A DNA stretch of 64,000 nucleotides from JAFAXD01 sp963760435 (GTDB lineage: Bacteria > Pseudomonadota > Alphaproteobacteria > Rhizobiales > Xanthobacteraceae): assembly GCA_963760435.1 (NCBI GenBank), contig CAVXDE010000018.1, positions 124,001 through 188,000 on the forward strand. Direction: 5' to 3'. Shown in pieces: positions 1 through 9,898 of the stretch. The notes beneath the pieces were generated by a model. The model made no database searches and had not been told where the DNA came from. It saw nothing but the letters and a program-made list of their open reading frames with translations. A program made the translations under genes and the position numbers. Position 1 is the stretch's first letter. Every line of letters begins with the position of its first letter.

Positions 1-1093
1 GGGCGGAAGTGCTCGCAACACTGCTCGACCGGACCGGCTTCGAAAAAGGCGAGATCGACGGGCTGATCCTGTCCTCGTCCATGACCGGCGCGAGCAACGC
101 GTTCTGGTCGCAGACCACCGCCGATCAACTCGGCCTCGAGCTCGATTTCTGCCAGACCGTGGACATCGGCGGCTGTTCGCCCACCGGCGCGCTCGCGCGC
201 GCCACGGCGGCGCTGGATGCGGGTCTCGCGACCACCGTGTTCTGTCTCTATGCCGACACGCAAGTCGCCGAGAACAACAGCCGCCAGCGCTCATTCCAAG
301 GGCGAGTGGACGGCGCCGCTGGGATACCTCGGCCCACCCGCCGCGTTCGGGCTTTTGAGCAAACGCTACGAGCACCAGTTCGGCCTCGACTATTCGGCGC
401 TGGGCAAGCTCGCGGTGGCGCAGCGCGGGCATGCGCTGCTCAACGACCTCGCCTGCGAGAAGCTGCGCAAGCCGATCACCATCGAGGACTATCTCAACTC
501 GCGCATGATCGCCGATCCGATCCGGCTCCTGGACAGCGTCATGGTCTGCGACGGCGGCAGCGGCCTTCTGGTGACCACGCGAAAACGCGCCAAACAAAAA
601 GGCTTGAGCAAATTCGTGGTGCCGATCGGCTATGGCGAGCGCACCAACTTCCGCATCGCGGAAAACATCGTTGATGTCACCGAAAGCGGGCACTCGGTCG
701 CCGGCAAGCGCGCGCTCGAGATGGCCGGCCTCGCGGCACGCGACATCGCCTCGTTCCATCCGTATGACGATTTCATCATCGCCATCATGATGCAGCTCGA
801 GATGCTCGGCTTCTGCAAGCGCGGGCAAGGCTGCGCCTTCGTCAACGAGACGGACTTCACCCACACCGGCAACCTGCCGCTCAACACCAGCGGCGGGCAG
901 ATTTCCGCCGGCCAGTGCCGGGCTCGCGGGCGGCGGCACCAACCTGGTCGAGGCGGTGCGCCAGTTGTTTGGCGAAGGCGGCAAACGGCAGGTCAGCAAT
1001 ACCAAGAACGCAGTTGTCACCGGGATCGGCGGCATTCCCTATGGCCGCAACTGGGCGACCAGCGTCGTCATGGTTCTGACCCCAGACGCGTGA
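1..1093 (+). pseudogene. Thiolase-like (SCP2/lipid-transfer type) protein, 5' partial, two frameshifts
   Basis: Thiolase-superfamily protein whose N-terminus lies before the window. Frame 3 carries the N-terminal half (TVDIGGCSPTGAL) to about base 290. The reading continues in frame 1 (KGEWTAPLGYLGPP to HTGNLPLNTSGGQ) and, from about base 915, in frame 2 (GLAGGGTNLVEAVRQL, then VVMVLTPDA and the stop at 1091-1093). Each change is explained by one extra base: near 'ttcc' at about 294 and the T in 'cagtgcc' at about 914. Where degradative thiolases have a GHP active-site motif this one reads GQAG after correction, so it may bind or condense acyl-CoA rather than thiolyse it. It sits 7 bases ahead of an OB-fold protein, the usual partner of such thiolase-like proteins. 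The gene is probably intact in the organism. Confidence 0.8.
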
Positions 1094-1100
1094 GGGAGAG

Positions 1101-1529
1101 ATGAGCGCACCATTGAACGATACGCTGAGCGTCAAACGCGAGGCGCCCAAACCGCGCAGCTACTCCAAGCCGTTCTGGGAGGCGACGCGCGAGAAGAAAC
1201 TGATCGTCCAGTACTGCCGCAAAACCGGCAAGTATCAGTTCTTCCCGCGCGCGACGAGCCTCTTCACCGGGCGGCCCGACCTCGAGTGGCGTGAAGTCTC
1301 AGGCAAAGGCGAGATCTTCTCCTACACGGTCGCGCGGCGCGCGCGCGAGCCGTTCCAGGGCCACGAGCCGTTCTTCATTGCCACCGTCACCCTCGACGTC
1401 GGGGTCAACGTGCTGGCGAATATCGTGCACTGCGAGCTCGATGAGATGCGCATCGGCCTACCCGTCAAGCCATTCTGGGCGCCGCTGCCTAACGGCACGC
1501 ATTTGTTGATGTTCGAGCCGGATCGCTAG
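1101..1529 (+). CDS. OB-fold (DUF35-type) acyl-CoA-associated protein
   Basis: A 142-residue protein of the DUF35 family, which accompanies thiolase-like proteins. It has an N-terminal helix and degenerate zinc-ribbon region (PFWEATREKKLIVQYC, about residues 24-39) followed by an OB-fold (GKGEIFSYTVARR, about 68-80). Only one cysteine of the usual ribbon (C39) remains, so metal binding is doubtful. The ATG at 1101 follows a good GAGGGAGAG ribosome-binding site, and the gene lies directly downstream of the thiolase-like gene, so the pair is probably co-transcribed and acts as one complex. The CoA-ester substrate cannot be read from the sequence. Confidence 0.85.
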   Translation: MSAPLNDTLSVKREAPKPRSYSKPFWEATREKKLIVQYCRKTGKYQFFPRATSLFTGRPDLEWREVSGKGEIFSYTVARRAREPFQGHEPFFIATVTLDVGVNVLANIVHCELDEMRIGLPVKPFWAPLPNGTHLLMFEPDR

Positions 1530-1566
1530 TACGATGACCAGCTAACGTCTCAGCCGGGGACGCGCC

Positions 1567-2616
1567 ATGCCGAAGATTTCTGCCGAGCGGCTGCACAAGA
1601 TCGGGGCGGCGTTGTTGGTGGGCGCCGGCGCGTCACAATCAGAGGCCGACACGGTCGCGCGCGGCTGCGTCAACGCCAACCTGGTCGGTCACGATTCGCA
1701 CGGCATCATCCTGATCCCGAGCTATGTGGAGCGCATCAAGGTTGGCCACATCGTGCCGGGCGCCCCGTTCGAGATCGTACAGGAATCGCCCACCACGACG
1801 GTGATCGACGGCCACTGGGGTTTTGGCTTCGTCGTCAACGAGCGGGCGATGCAGCTGACGATCGAGAAGGCCAAGACCACCAACGTCGCTGCGGCCACGG
1901 TGTATCGGCAGAGCCATGTCGGTCGCCTCGGCGCCTATCCGCTGATGGCCGCGCAGGCCGGCATGATCGGGATCGCTACGGCAGACTCGGGCCGCTCGCC
2001 CAAGGCGGTGGCGCCGTTCGGCGGCCGCGAGGCGCGGCTCGGCACCAATCCAATCGCGATCGCGGTGCCGTCGGATCTGCCCGGGCCGCTCTGCCTCGAC
2101 ATGGCGACCTCGGCGGTCGCGGTCGGCAAGCTCACCTTGGCGCAGGCGCGCGGCGAGCAAATTCCGCTCGGCTGGATCGTGGACAAGGATGGCAAGCAGA
2201 CGACCGACCCCGCGCGTTTCCGCCCCGGCGGCGCGCTGCTGCCGCTCGGCGGCACCGAGGGCTACAAAGGCAGCGGCCTCGCAGTCATCGTGGAAATCCT
2301 GTGCGGTCTGCTCACCGGCCTCGGTTTCGGCGTCGAGCCGACCGGCCGTCACAACGACGGCTGTTTCCTCGCGGTGTTCAAGGTCGATGCCTTCCGGCCG
2401 CTGGCGGAGTTCAGGCGCGAGGTGACGGAGTTCGCCCGCTACCTGAAAAACACGCCGCTCTCCGAAGGATCGAACGGCGTGTTCTATCCCGGCGAGGTCG
2501 AATATCTGCGCGAGCAGGAGCGGCGCAAGAACGGGATCGAGATTGAGGACGCGACCTGGACCACGCTGCGTAAGCTCGCGGCCGAGCTTAAACTGGCCGA
2601 CCTGGACTTCAACTAA
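1567..2616 (+). CDS. Ldh family (malate/L-lactate/sulfolactate-type) oxidoreductase
   Basis: An intact 349-residue NAD(P)-dependent 2-hydroxyacid dehydrogenase of the type-2 malate/lactate dehydrogenase family, which is unrelated to Rossmann-fold LDH. Family features seen are GHDSHGI at about residues 38-44 (the catalytic His region), HVGRLGAYPLMAA at about 118-130, and the central FGGREARLGTNPIAIAVP segment. Length is normal for the family. It sits 37 bases after the OB-fold gene and 21 bases before a flavin monooxygenase gene, so it probably belongs to the same catabolic operon, oxidising a 2-hydroxyacid or reducing a 2-oxoacid intermediate. Substrate cannot be assigned. Confidence 0.88.
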   Translation: MPKISAERLHKIGAALLVGAGASQSEADTVARGCVNANLVGHDSHGIILIPSYVERIKVGHIVPGAPFEIVQESPTTTVIDGHWGFGFVVNERAMQLTIEKAKTTNVAAATVYRQSHVGRLGAYPLMAAQAGMIGIATADSGRSPKAVAPFGGREARLGTNPIAIAVPSDLPGPLCLDMATSAVAVGKLTLAQARGEQIPLGWIVDKDGKQTTDPARFRPGGALLPLGGTEGYKGSGLAVIVEILCGLLTGLGFGVEPTGRHNDGCFLAVFKVDAFRPLAEFRREVTEFARYLKNTPLSEGSNGVFYPGEVEYLREQERRKNGIEIEDATWTTLRKLAAELKLADLDFN

Positions 2617-2637
2617 CTGATCAGCGCGGAGGCGAGC

Positions 2638-4012
2638 ATGGCACGACAGATGGTCATGGTCGGTTTCCTGCAGGCGCAGAACTGCACCAACATGCCGTTC
2701 TCGTGGCGGCATCCGGAGTCGCGCACCGATACGCAGTCGGCCGATTTCTATCAGGAGATCGGGCGCGTGCTGGAGGCGGGCAAGTTTCACCTGGCGTTCT
2801 TCGATGACCGGCTCGCCATGCCGGACCGCTACGGCAACAACCACGCCCACACGGTCGAGTACGGCATCCGCTGCGTAAAGATGGATCCGGTCGTCGTGTT
2901 GATGGCGATGGCAATGGCGACCAAGCGCCTCGGCGTCGCCGCCACCTGCTCCACCACGTACTACGAGCCGTTCCACGTGGCGCGCCTGTTCGCCACGGTC
3001 GACCTGATGACCGGCGGCCGCGCCGCCTGGAACGTGGTGACGTCGGTCAATGACGGCGAGGCGCACAATGTCGGGCGCGAGGAGCATCTGCCGCACGACC
3101 TGCGTTACGACCGCGCCGACGAATTCATGCATGTCGTGCTCGGCCACTGGGACTCCTGGGACGACGATGCGCTGATCGTCGACAAGAAGAGCGGCCGCTT
3201 CGCTGATCCCAACAAGGTGCGCCGGCTCGATCACGTCGGAAAATTCTTCCGCTCGCGCGGGCCATTCACCGTGCCGCGTTCACCGCAGGGCCATCCGGTG
3301 ATCATCCAGGCCGGCCAGAGCGGGCGTGGCCGCCGCTTCGCCGGACGCTGGGGCGAGGTGATCTTCTCCGGCGGCACGGCGAACTTCGAATTCGCCAAGC
3401 GCACCTACGCGGCGCTGAAGGAGGAAGCTGCGCACGCCGGCCGCGACCCGGAGCAGATGTTCATCTGCGCCGGCGATCACCACCGTGGTGGCCGCGACCC
3501 GGGCCGAGGCTGAGGACAAGAAGGCGCTGCTCGACAAGCTGCCGCTCGAGATCGATGCGCTGTCGCTTCTGTCCGAGGGACTGAACTTCGATTTCGCCAG
3601 CAAGGGCATGGACGAGCCGCTCACCGATCAGGAACTGGCGAGCTTCCAGGGCATGCTGACGATCCGCGACCAGGTCATCAGCATGAGCGGCAAGCAGAAC
3701 CCGAGCATTCGCGATTTCCTGCGCCACAACAATCGCGGCCAGACCCATGGCGCCATCGTCGGCGATCCCAAGACTGTAGCGGATGCGCTCGAACGTATGT
3801 TTGTCGAGCGCACCTGCGATGGCTTTGTGGTGGCAGCGACGCATGTGCCGGGCGGCTACGCCGATTTCGTTCACTACGTGATCCCCGAGCTGCAGCGGCG
3901 CGGGCTCTATCACCTGGACTATACGGGAACGACTTTGCGCGAGAATCTTGGCCTGCCGAACCCGCGTATCGGCGCGTGGAAAACGGCGCCCGCCGTGGAA
4001 GCCACGGTGTAA
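2638..4012 (+). pseudogene. LLM flavin-dependent monooxygenase (NtaA/SnaA/DszA family), one frameshift
   Basis: A bacterial luciferase-fold FMNH2-dependent monooxygenase of the NtaA/SnaA/DszA group. The N-terminal part (about 280 residues from the ATG at 2638) shows the typical FDD motif, the family-typical GRAAWNVVTS, and RSPQGHPVIIQAGQS. At about 3480 the frame changes and the C-terminal part follows (TRAEAEDKKALLDKLPLEI, then DGFVVAATHVPGGYADFVHY to 4012). Deleting the A in 'ggcgatcacc' restores GVTTVVAATR, so a single inserted base explains the break. The enzyme needs reduced flavin from a partner reductase that is not in this operon. Family members oxidise chelators, sulfones or similar molecules; the substrate is unknown here. 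Confidence 0.85.
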
Positions 4013-4016
4013 CACG

Positions 4017-4803
4017 ATGCGCTGGATCAAATTCACGGCGGCCGGATCGACGTCCTGGGGCATTTTGGAAGGCGAGCACATTATCGAGACGCGCGGCGAG
4101 CCGTTTGCGAGCTGGGAGCGCAGCGGCCGCAGTCACAAACTGGCTGACGTCAAGATCGAGGTGCCGTTGATCCCACGCACGTTCTACTGCGCCGGGCTGA
4201 ATTATGTTCGCCATCTCAAGGAAGCGGCCGACAAGCGCGGCGAGGTGCCGAGCATTCCGACCCGTGCCGAGATCGGCTACCGCGCGCAGAATGCGCTGAT
4301 CGCGCACGACGAGGATGTGGTGATCCCGCGCGACGCGACCGAGCAGGTGCACTACGAAGGCGAGCTGGTCGTCGTCATCGGCAAGACAGGCGAAGCACCT
4401 GACTGAAGCCGACGCGCTCTCCTGCGTGCTCGGCTACACCATCGGCAATGACGTGAGCGAGCGCACCTGGCAGCGCGAGGACCGCACATTCTGGCGCTCC
4501 AAGAACACCGACACGTTCAAGCCCATGGGGCCGTGGATCGAGACCGACGTCGATCTCGATGCAATGCACACGAACGTACGGCTCAACGGTGAGGTGCGCA
4601 CCAGCTTTCGCACCAACGACATGCTGTTCTCCATTGCGCACTTCATCAGCACGATGACGCGCTACCTCACGCTCTATCCGGGCGACGTGATCTGGATGGG
4701 CACCGACGGGTCATCGCCGAACCTGAAGGCCGGCGACGTGGTGGAAGTGGAGATCACCGGCATCGGCACGCTGCGGAATCGGTTTGTGGCGGAGCAGGTG
4801 TAA
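4017..4803 (+). pseudogene. Fumarylacetoacetate hydrolase (FAH) family protein, one frameshift
   Basis: A FAH-superfamily hydrolase/hydratase that would be about 260 residues. The N-terminal half (from the ATG at 4017) includes FYCAGLNYVRHLKEAA and EQVHYEGELVVVIGK, which supplies metal-ligand acidic residues. The C-terminal half in the next frame has LGYTIGNDVSERTWQ, FKPMGPWIETD and TLYPGDVIWMGTDG. The break is at about 4392; removing one A gives the expected KTAKHLTEADALSCVLGYT. Such enzymes act on 2-keto-4-pentenoates, acylpyruvates or related ring-cleavage products. It starts 4 bases after the monooxygenase stop, so it is the last gene of the first catabolic operon. Confidence 0.85.
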
Positions 4804-4812
4804 AAGTGCGTA

Positions 4813-4930
4813 TCCCGGGCGCAGCGCAACGCGAAGCGGTGCGCTGCAGACCCGGGATCGTAACAAATACGGCAGCTGGAACGGTCCCGGGTCAGCATTG
4901 CAACACTTCGTGCTGCAATGCGCCCGGGAC
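4813..4930. repeat. Pair of palindromic repeats with CCCGGG ends
   Basis: Two related hairpin units lie back to back, at 4813-4857 and 4884-4930. Each starts and ends with a CCCGGG core and contains a GC-rich inner arm (GCAGCGCA ... TGCGCTGC in the first, GCATTGCA ... TGCAATGC in the second). They fill the space between the convergent FAH and RidA genes. The form is that of a REP-like dispersed element; folded in RNA it could also stop transcription from both sides. Confidence 0.75.
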
Positions 4931-4945
4931 ACGCGATTTGTTGTT

Positions 4946-5347
4946 CTACTCCGCGACCGCAATTCCCTGAATCTCGATCATCATCGACGGATCGGCGAAG
5001 CCCGCGACCGTGATGGCGGCGCTGGCGGGAAAGTCGCGGCCGAAGATCTCGGTGCGGAGTTCTGTCATGCGCGTCGTGTAGCGCGCGTCGATCAGAAATA
5101 CCGTCATGGTGACGAGGTCGGAAAGCTTCGCATTAGCTTCCGCCAACGTGCGCTCGATATTGCGAAACACTTGTCGGCACTGCCCGTCGAAATCGCCCGC
5201 CAGCGATTTGCCAGTGTCATCGGCTTGGCCGGTGTGGCCGGCGACCCAGATGGTGCGGCCTCCACCTTGCGTGATGACCGCCGGCGAGAATGCGCGCTTC
5301 ACCTGCCACGTGCCGCGGACGAACGACTTTTCCATTTGCAACTCCAC
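4946..5347 (-). CDS. RidA/YjgF/UK114 family protein
   Basis: A 133-residue Rid-family protein. Canonical RidA hydrolyses reactive enamines/imines; many relatives serve in specific catabolic pathways. Visible family features are RTIWVAGHTGQ near residues 46-56, the QCRQVFRNIERTLAEA helix, and the conserved C-terminal strand ending in IEIQGIAV. The Arg that binds the substrate carboxylate in canonical RidA is not obvious, so this is probably one of the RidA-like subfamilies. Its start overlaps the last base of livF (5347), so it is the last gene of the minus-strand liv operon. Confidence 0.88.
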   Translation of the reverse strand: MELQMEKSFVRGTWQVKRAFSPAVITQGGGRTIWVAGHTGQADDTGKSLAGDFDGQCRQVFRNIERTLAEANAKLSDLVTMTVFLIDARYTTRMTELRTEIFGRDFPASAAITVAGFADPSMMIEIQGIAVAE

Positions 5348-6123
5348 TAATAAATCCCGAGATGCTGATGCAGGTCGAGCCCCTGGGTCGTCAAGTCCGC
5401 CTTGGTGCCAGCCACCGCAACCCGGCCGCTGTTGAGGATCACGATATCGTCAGCGATATCGAACACCAGCTTGGGGTTCTGCTCGACCAGAACGATGGAA
5501 AGACCCTCTTGCTTGAGCCGGCGGATGGTGCTCATGACTTCCGCCACGATCTGCGGCGCGAGCCCTTCGGATGGCTCGTCCATCAACAGCACGCTGGGAT
5601 TGCCCATCAGGGCGCGGCCGATCGCCAGCATCTGCTGCTCGCCGCCGGACAGGAAACCCGCGACTTGATGCTGCCGCTCCTTGAGCCGCGGGAAAGTCGC
5701 ATAGACGCGGTCGAAATTCCACGCTGCGCGAACCTGGTCGCGCGATTTGCGCTGCGCCACCAGCAAATTCTCGTGCACGCTGAGGCTGCGAAAGATGCGC
5801 CGGCCCTGTGGGACCAGCGCAACACCGCGGGTCGCGATGACTTCGGGCGTGCTTCCGGTGACATCGGCGCCGTGCACCACGACACGGCCGCCGCGCGGGG
5901 CAACGAGCCCGACTGCGACGTTCATCGACGTGGTCTTGCCGGCTCCGTTGCGGCCAAGCAGCCCGAGCAGGCGCGCTTGCCCAAGCGCGAGGGAGACCTG
6001 GTGCAGCGCGTGGCTGTCGCCGTAATAGGCCTCGACCCGGTCGAGCAGCAGCGCGTCACTCGCCAAGATAGATCTCCCGGGTGCGCGGGTTGGCGACGAC
6101 TTCAGCGCGCGTGCCTTCGACAA
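5347..6123 (-). CDS. livF: Liv-type ABC transporter ATP-binding protein LivF
   Basis: One of the two ATPases of a branched-chain amino acid/aromatic acid (HAAT) ABC importer. Walker A GRNGAGKTT is near residues 57-65, signature LSGGEQQ near 158-164, and Walker B VLLMDEPSEGLAP near 178-190. The 258-residue reading starts at an ATG at 6123, which would overlap livG by 68 bases. A start at the TTG near 6065 (LASDALLL), overlapping the livG stop, would give the more usual LivF length. It is the fourth transporter gene of a livK-H-M-G-F set. Confidence 0.92.
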   Translation of the reverse strand: MSKARALKSSPTRAPGRSILASDALLLDRVEAYYGDSHALHQVSLALGQARLLGLLGRNGAGKTTSMNVAVGLVAPRGGRVVVHGADVTGSTPEVIATRGVALVPQGRRIFRSLSVHENLLVAQRKSRDQVRAAWNFDRVYATFPRLKERQHQVAGFLSGGEQQMLAIGRALMGNPSVLLMDEPSEGLAPQIVAEVMSTIRRLKQEGLSIVLVEQNPKLVFDIADDIVILNSGRVAVAGTKADLTTQGLDLHQHLGIY

Positions 6124-6793
6124 TCACCTCGCCAAAATGCAAAACGCTGATGCGCTCGGCGAATCCGAGCGCCACATCCATGTCGTGCTCGATCATGATG
6201 ATGGTGACGTCGCGCGGGATATCGGCGAGCAGGTTCTGCACCTCGCGGCGCTCTTCCACGGAAAGGCCGGCGAAAGGCTCGTCGAGCAACAACACCTTCG
6301 GGTTTTGCGCCAACGCCATGGCGATCTCGACGCGGCGGCGCTCACCATAAGAGGTTTCGGACACTGGACGCGATGCGAGGTGTGCCAGCCCGACCCGCTC
6401 GAGCGCACCGCGGGCCTGCGCGATCAAATGCTGCTGCGCGTCGAGCCGCACCAATGGGTTCCAGCGTATCGGGGTCAACCCGAGCAGCGACATGGTGACG
6501 TTGCGCAGCAAGGTGTCGCGCGGAAACAAGGTGATGATCTGATAGGTGCGCGACATGCCAAGGTGCGCGCGGCGGCGGCTCGTTGTGCGGGTGAGATCGC
6601 GATCGAACAGCAAAATCGATCCGCGATCCGGCCGCAGCTCGCCGGTGATCAGGTTGAACAAGGTCGTCTTGCCGGCCCCGTTCGGACCGATGATCAGGCG
6701 GCGCTCGCCCGGCGCGACGTCGAGGTTGACCTCGCGGGTTACACGCAGCCCGCCGAATGATTTCTCCAAGCCGCGAACGCTAAGCGCAGTCAT
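6056..6793 (-). CDS. livG: Liv-type ABC transporter ATP-binding protein LivG
   Basis: A 245-residue ATPase subunit pairing with LivF on the cytoplasmic face. Walker A GPNGAGKTT lies near residues 36-44, signature SYGERRRVEIAMAL near 148-161, and Walker B KVLLLDEPFAGL near 166-177. The C-terminal EHDMDVALGFAERISVLHFG is typical of LivG and not LivF. It overlaps livM by 4 bases (ATGA), indicating translational coupling. Confidence 0.93.
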   Translation of the reverse strand: MTALSVRGLEKSFGGLRVTREVNLDVAPGERRLIIGPNGAGKTTLFNLITGELRPDRGSILLFDRDLTRTTSRRRAHLGMSRTYQIITLFPRDTLLRNVTMSLLGLTPIRWNPLVRLDAQQHLIAQARGALERVGLAHLASRPVSETSYGERRRVEIAMALAQNPKVLLLDEPFAGLSVEERREVQNLLADIPRDVTIIMIEHDMDVALGFAERISVLHFGEVIVEGTRAEVVANPRTREIYLGE

Positions 6794-7776
6794 CGCCCTG
6801 GCTCCGGATCAGCGGCAACACGGGGAACCGGCCCCGACAATCCTTTGCGCACCCACCGGCAGAAGCGGACCGTGCCCGGCACGAGGCCTTCAGGCATCAG
6901 GATCACGATGCCGACGAAGATCGCGCCGAGCATGAAGTTCCAGCGTGCGATATAGGCGCTGACGACGTTCTTCATGACAACGACCAGCGCTGCGCCGACA
7001 ACGGGGCCAAGCAGCGTCCCGGCGCCGCCTGCGATCACCATCAACACCACCTCGGCGGAGGCGGTGAGCGCCAATGCCTGCGGACTGATGAACTGGTTGT
7101 AGTAGACGAACAGGATGCCGGCGACTGCGGTCAGCAAGCCGGAGAACAGGCAGGCGCAGAAGCGGATCATCCACACATGGTAACCGAGCGCATTCATCCG
7201 CCGCGGCTGGTCGCGCGTCCCACGCAGGCTCGCCCCGAACGGTGAGGCGACGAACAACGCCATGGCGGCGAACACCAATACAAATACGACCAGCACCGCA
7301 TAGTAGAACGCACTCGCGTCGCTGAGATCTAACCCGAACGGCGCGGGGCGCGAGCTGATGTTCAGTCCGTTGTCGCCGTTGGTGACGCTGATCCAGCGGT
7401 ACGCCAGACCCCACAGGATCTGTCCCAGCGCCAGTGTGATCATCAGAAAGCCGATGCCCGTCGCGCGCAGACTCATCAGCGCGAACACCGCGGTCACGGC
7501 TACAGTGACGATGAGGGCGAGCACGATGGCCGCCGCATGGCCCCAGCCGGCCGCCAGGACGACGGCGATCCCGTAGCTCGCGACGCCGAACAACCCGGCA
7601 TGCCCGAGCGACACGAGCCCGCCATAGCCGAGCAGCACATCCATGCCGAGGGCGAAGATAGCATAGATCAGGATCTGCGTGGCGATGTTGACGTAATAGG
7701 TTCCAGGCAGCCAGTACGGCGCCGCAATCAGAACGGCGACGGCCAGGAGGATCGCCACCACACGCGCGTGGCTCAT
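6790..7776 (-). CDS. livM: Liv-type ABC transporter permease LivM
   Basis: A 328-residue polytopic permease with about nine hydrophobic segments and the LivM hallmarks YGGLVSLGHAGLFGVASYG (near residues 50-68) and TVNGDNGL-type loop (VTNGDNGLNI). It forms the heterodimeric channel with LivH. Start and end overlap its neighbours by 4 bases on both sides, so the operon is tightly coupled. Confidence 0.92.
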   Translation of the reverse strand: MSHARVVAILLAVAVLIAAPYWLPGTYYVNIATQILIYAIFALGMDVLLGYGGLVSLGHAGLFGVASYGIAVVLAAGWGHAAAIVLALIVTVAVTAVFALMSLRATGIGFLMITLALGQILWGLAYRWISVTNGDNGLNISSRPAPFGLDLSDASAFYYAVLVVFVLVFAAMALFVASPFGASLRGTRDQPRRMNALGYHVWMIRFCACLFSGLLTAVAGILFVYYNQFISPQALALTASAEVVLMVIAGGAGTLLGPVVGAALVVVMKNVVSAYIARWNFMLGAIFVGIVILMPEGLVPGTVRFCRWVRKGLSGPVPRVAADPEPGR

Positions 7777-8636
7777 GGCACGTGCCTGCCGAACAGGCCC
7801 TGCGGCCGCACCAGCAACATCACCACCATGGGCAGGAACAGAACGAAGTAGGCGAGCTCCGGCAGCCGTGCCTGGCCGTAGTTATAGAGAAAGCCGATCA
7901 CGAAACTGCCGATCAGCGAACCGAGCAGGCTGCCGGTGCCACCGAGGATAACCACCACCAGCGCCAAGGGCAGCATGTCGAAGTCGAGTCCCGGATAGAC
8001 CGACAGGATGGGCGCCCCGATCACGCCGGCGAATCCGGCGAGCGCGGCACCGAGGCAAAACACCACCGTGAACAGGCGCGAGACGCGAATTCCGACCACA
8101 CGCGCCATGTCAGGATCATCGACGCCGGCGCGGATCATGGCGCCGAGCCGGGTGCGCTCGAGCAGGAGCCAGAGCGCGGCCGCGATCACGACCGCGATCA
8201 GAATGATCGCCAGCCGGTAGGCCGGAACAATGAAACCGCCGCCGCGGATCGCAAACGCGAAGCCGGGCGGCGTCGGCACCGTGATGGGGTCGCCGGTCCA
8301 GACCATCAGGCAGACATCGGCGATCATGAACGCGAGCCCGAGGGTCACCAGCACCTGGGCCTGCCCATTGCCGGCCAGCCGGCGCAGCAGAAGTCGCTCG
8401 ATCAGGCCACCGAACACTGCGACCAGAATTGCGCTCAGAACCGAGGCAACCCAGAAGTCGAGCCCGTAGGTCAGCACAAAGGTCGATCCGAGATACGCGC
8501 CCAGCATGAACAGCGAGCCATGCGTCAGGTTGGGAATACGCATCAGTCCGAATATCAGCGAGAACCCCGAGGAGAGCAAAAAAAGAAGGCCGCCCAGCGT
8601 GATGCTGTTGACGGCCAACACCAGTGTTTGGTTCAT
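7773..8636 (-). CDS. livH: Liv-type ABC transporter permease LivH
   Basis: A 287-residue permease with the LivH pattern: N-terminal LTHGSLFMLGAYLGS, a central helix, and the conserved GFAGVIGAPILSVYPGLDFDMLPLALVVV region (about residues 205-235), ending in VVMLLVRPQGLFG. It is coupled to livM and preceded by the binding-protein gene 20 bases upstream. Confidence 0.92.
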   Translation of the reverse strand: MNQTLVLAVNSITLGGLLFLLSSGFSLIFGLMRIPNLTHGSLFMLGAYLGSTFVLTYGLDFWVASVLSAILVAVFGGLIERLLLRRLAGNGQAQVLVTLGLAFMIADVCLMVWTGDPITVPTPPGFAFAIRGGGFIVPAYRLAIILIAVVIAAALWLLLERTRLGAMIRAGVDDPDMARVVGIRVSRLFTVVFCLGAALAGFAGVIGAPILSVYPGLDFDMLPLALVVVILGGTGSLLGSLIGSFVIGFLYNYGQARLPELAYFVLFLPMVVMLLVRPQGLFGRHVP

Positions 8637-8656
8637 CGTCGAACCAGAAGTTCTGC

Positions 8657-9898
8657 TCAGCTCTTCATCGGCGGGTAGTCACGCGAGTAGACCGGCTGCG
8701 CCAGGAACCATTTTGGGTCGAAGGTCCAGAACTGGCTGACCTTGGGATAGGTCTTGATGGTGACGTTCACCAGCTTGCCGTCTTTCTTTTCGATGCGCCG
8801 GATGTAGTCATCGAAGATGATGTTGCCGTGATCGTCGAAACTAACCGGACCGCGCGGCGTCTTGTCGAGCGACACCGACTTGATCGCCTTGATCAGTGCG
8901 TCGGGGTCATCCGACTTGCCGCCGGTTTTCTTCAGCGCCGCATCGAGAATCATGCCGTTGACATAATAGACCGCAGCGTAGTTGCCGACCGGTACGCCAG
9001 GATAGAATTTCTGCATCGCTTCGAGAAACGCCTTGTTCTCCGGCGTCGCCAGATCGACCGAATACGGGATCGAATTGATCATGCCGATTGCGGCATCATC
9101 GAATCCCTTCATGATGGTGTCATCGGCTACCGTCGCTCCGCCGAGCATCGGCAACTTCAGCCCAAGCTCGCCATATTGTTTGGTAAACTTGAGCGGGTTG
9201 GCGCCGGTCAGTCCCTGACACACCACATCGCAGTCTTCGATTTGCGCCAGATAGGGCGTGTAATCGGGTGTGTTGAGCGGTGCCCATAGTTTCTTCACCA
9301 CCTTGCCACCGAGATCCTCGAAGACGCGCTGGAAGCCGCCGACCTGCTCGTAACCATAGGCGAAATCGTCAGCGATGGTGACGGCGCGCTTCACCTTCAT
9401 CTCCTTGAAGGCGTAGTCGGCGAGCGGATGCATGCACTGCGCCGCGCTGTTTGATGAGCGCACGACGTACGGGTTGGCCTTGCGCTGGGTAACGTCCTCG
9501 GCGCCGGCGAAGCCCATGGTCGGTTTCTTGTTCTGCGCCAGATAGTCGACGATCGCGAGATGTTCGAACGCCGCGAACGGACCCAGGATCAGGTCGACTT
9601 TGTCGCGCTCGACAAGCTCGACCGCTTTGGTCTTTGCCCCGGCCGGGTTGCCGCCGGTATCGGCCACCACAAGCTCAACTTTGCGGCCACCGAGGTTGTA
9701 GTCATGCTCCTTGAGGAACGTCGTGATGCCTTCCTCGCAATGGATACCGCCGGCGGCGAGCGGCCCCGTTTTCACAGTCAGCACGCCGACCTTCATGGGT
9801 GCGTTCTGGGCAATCGACGGCATCGGGAACCCGGCGGCTCCGGTTGCTGCCGCTGCGGTTCCGGCCATGAATGTCCGGCGATTAAGTCGCAAAACCAT
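8657..9898 (-). CDS. ABC transporter substrate-binding protein (LivK/HAAT family)
   Basis: A type I periplasmic binding protein (Peripla_BP_6) of 413 residues. The start chosen is the ATG at 9898 because it follows a strong AAGGGAGGA site and gives a twin-arginine signal (LNRRTFMAG, then AAAATGAAG ... SIAQNA), implying Tat export. Mature-protein features are KVGVLTVKTGPLAAGG, then VELVVADTGGNPAG and RAVTIADDFAYGYEQ. A longer reading to 10045 lacks any signal and is rejected. It heads the liv operon. The HAAT family binds branched-chain, aromatic or aryl-carboxylate ligands; the neighbouring catabolic genes favour an organic or aromatic acid. Confidence 0.92.
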   Translation of the reverse strand: MVLRLNRRTFMAGTAAAATGAAGFPMPSIAQNAPMKVGVLTVKTGPLAAGGIHCEEGITTFLKEHDYNLGGRKVELVVADTGGNPAGAKTKAVELVERDKVDLILGPFAAFEHLAIVDYLAQNKKPTMGFAGAEDVTQRKANPYVVRSSNSAAQCMHPLADYAFKEMKVKRAVTIADDFAYGYEQVGGFQRVFEDLGGKVVKKLWAPLNTPDYTPYLAQIEDCDVVCQGLTGANPLKFTKQYGELGLKLPMLGGATVADDTIMKGFDDAAIGMINSIPYSVDLATPENKAFLEAMQKFYPGVPVGNYAAVYYVNGMILDAALKKTGGKSDDPDALIKAIKSVSLDKTPRGPVSFDDHGNIIFDDYIRRIEKKDGKLVNVTIKTYPKVSQFWTFDPKWFLAQPVYSRDYPPMKS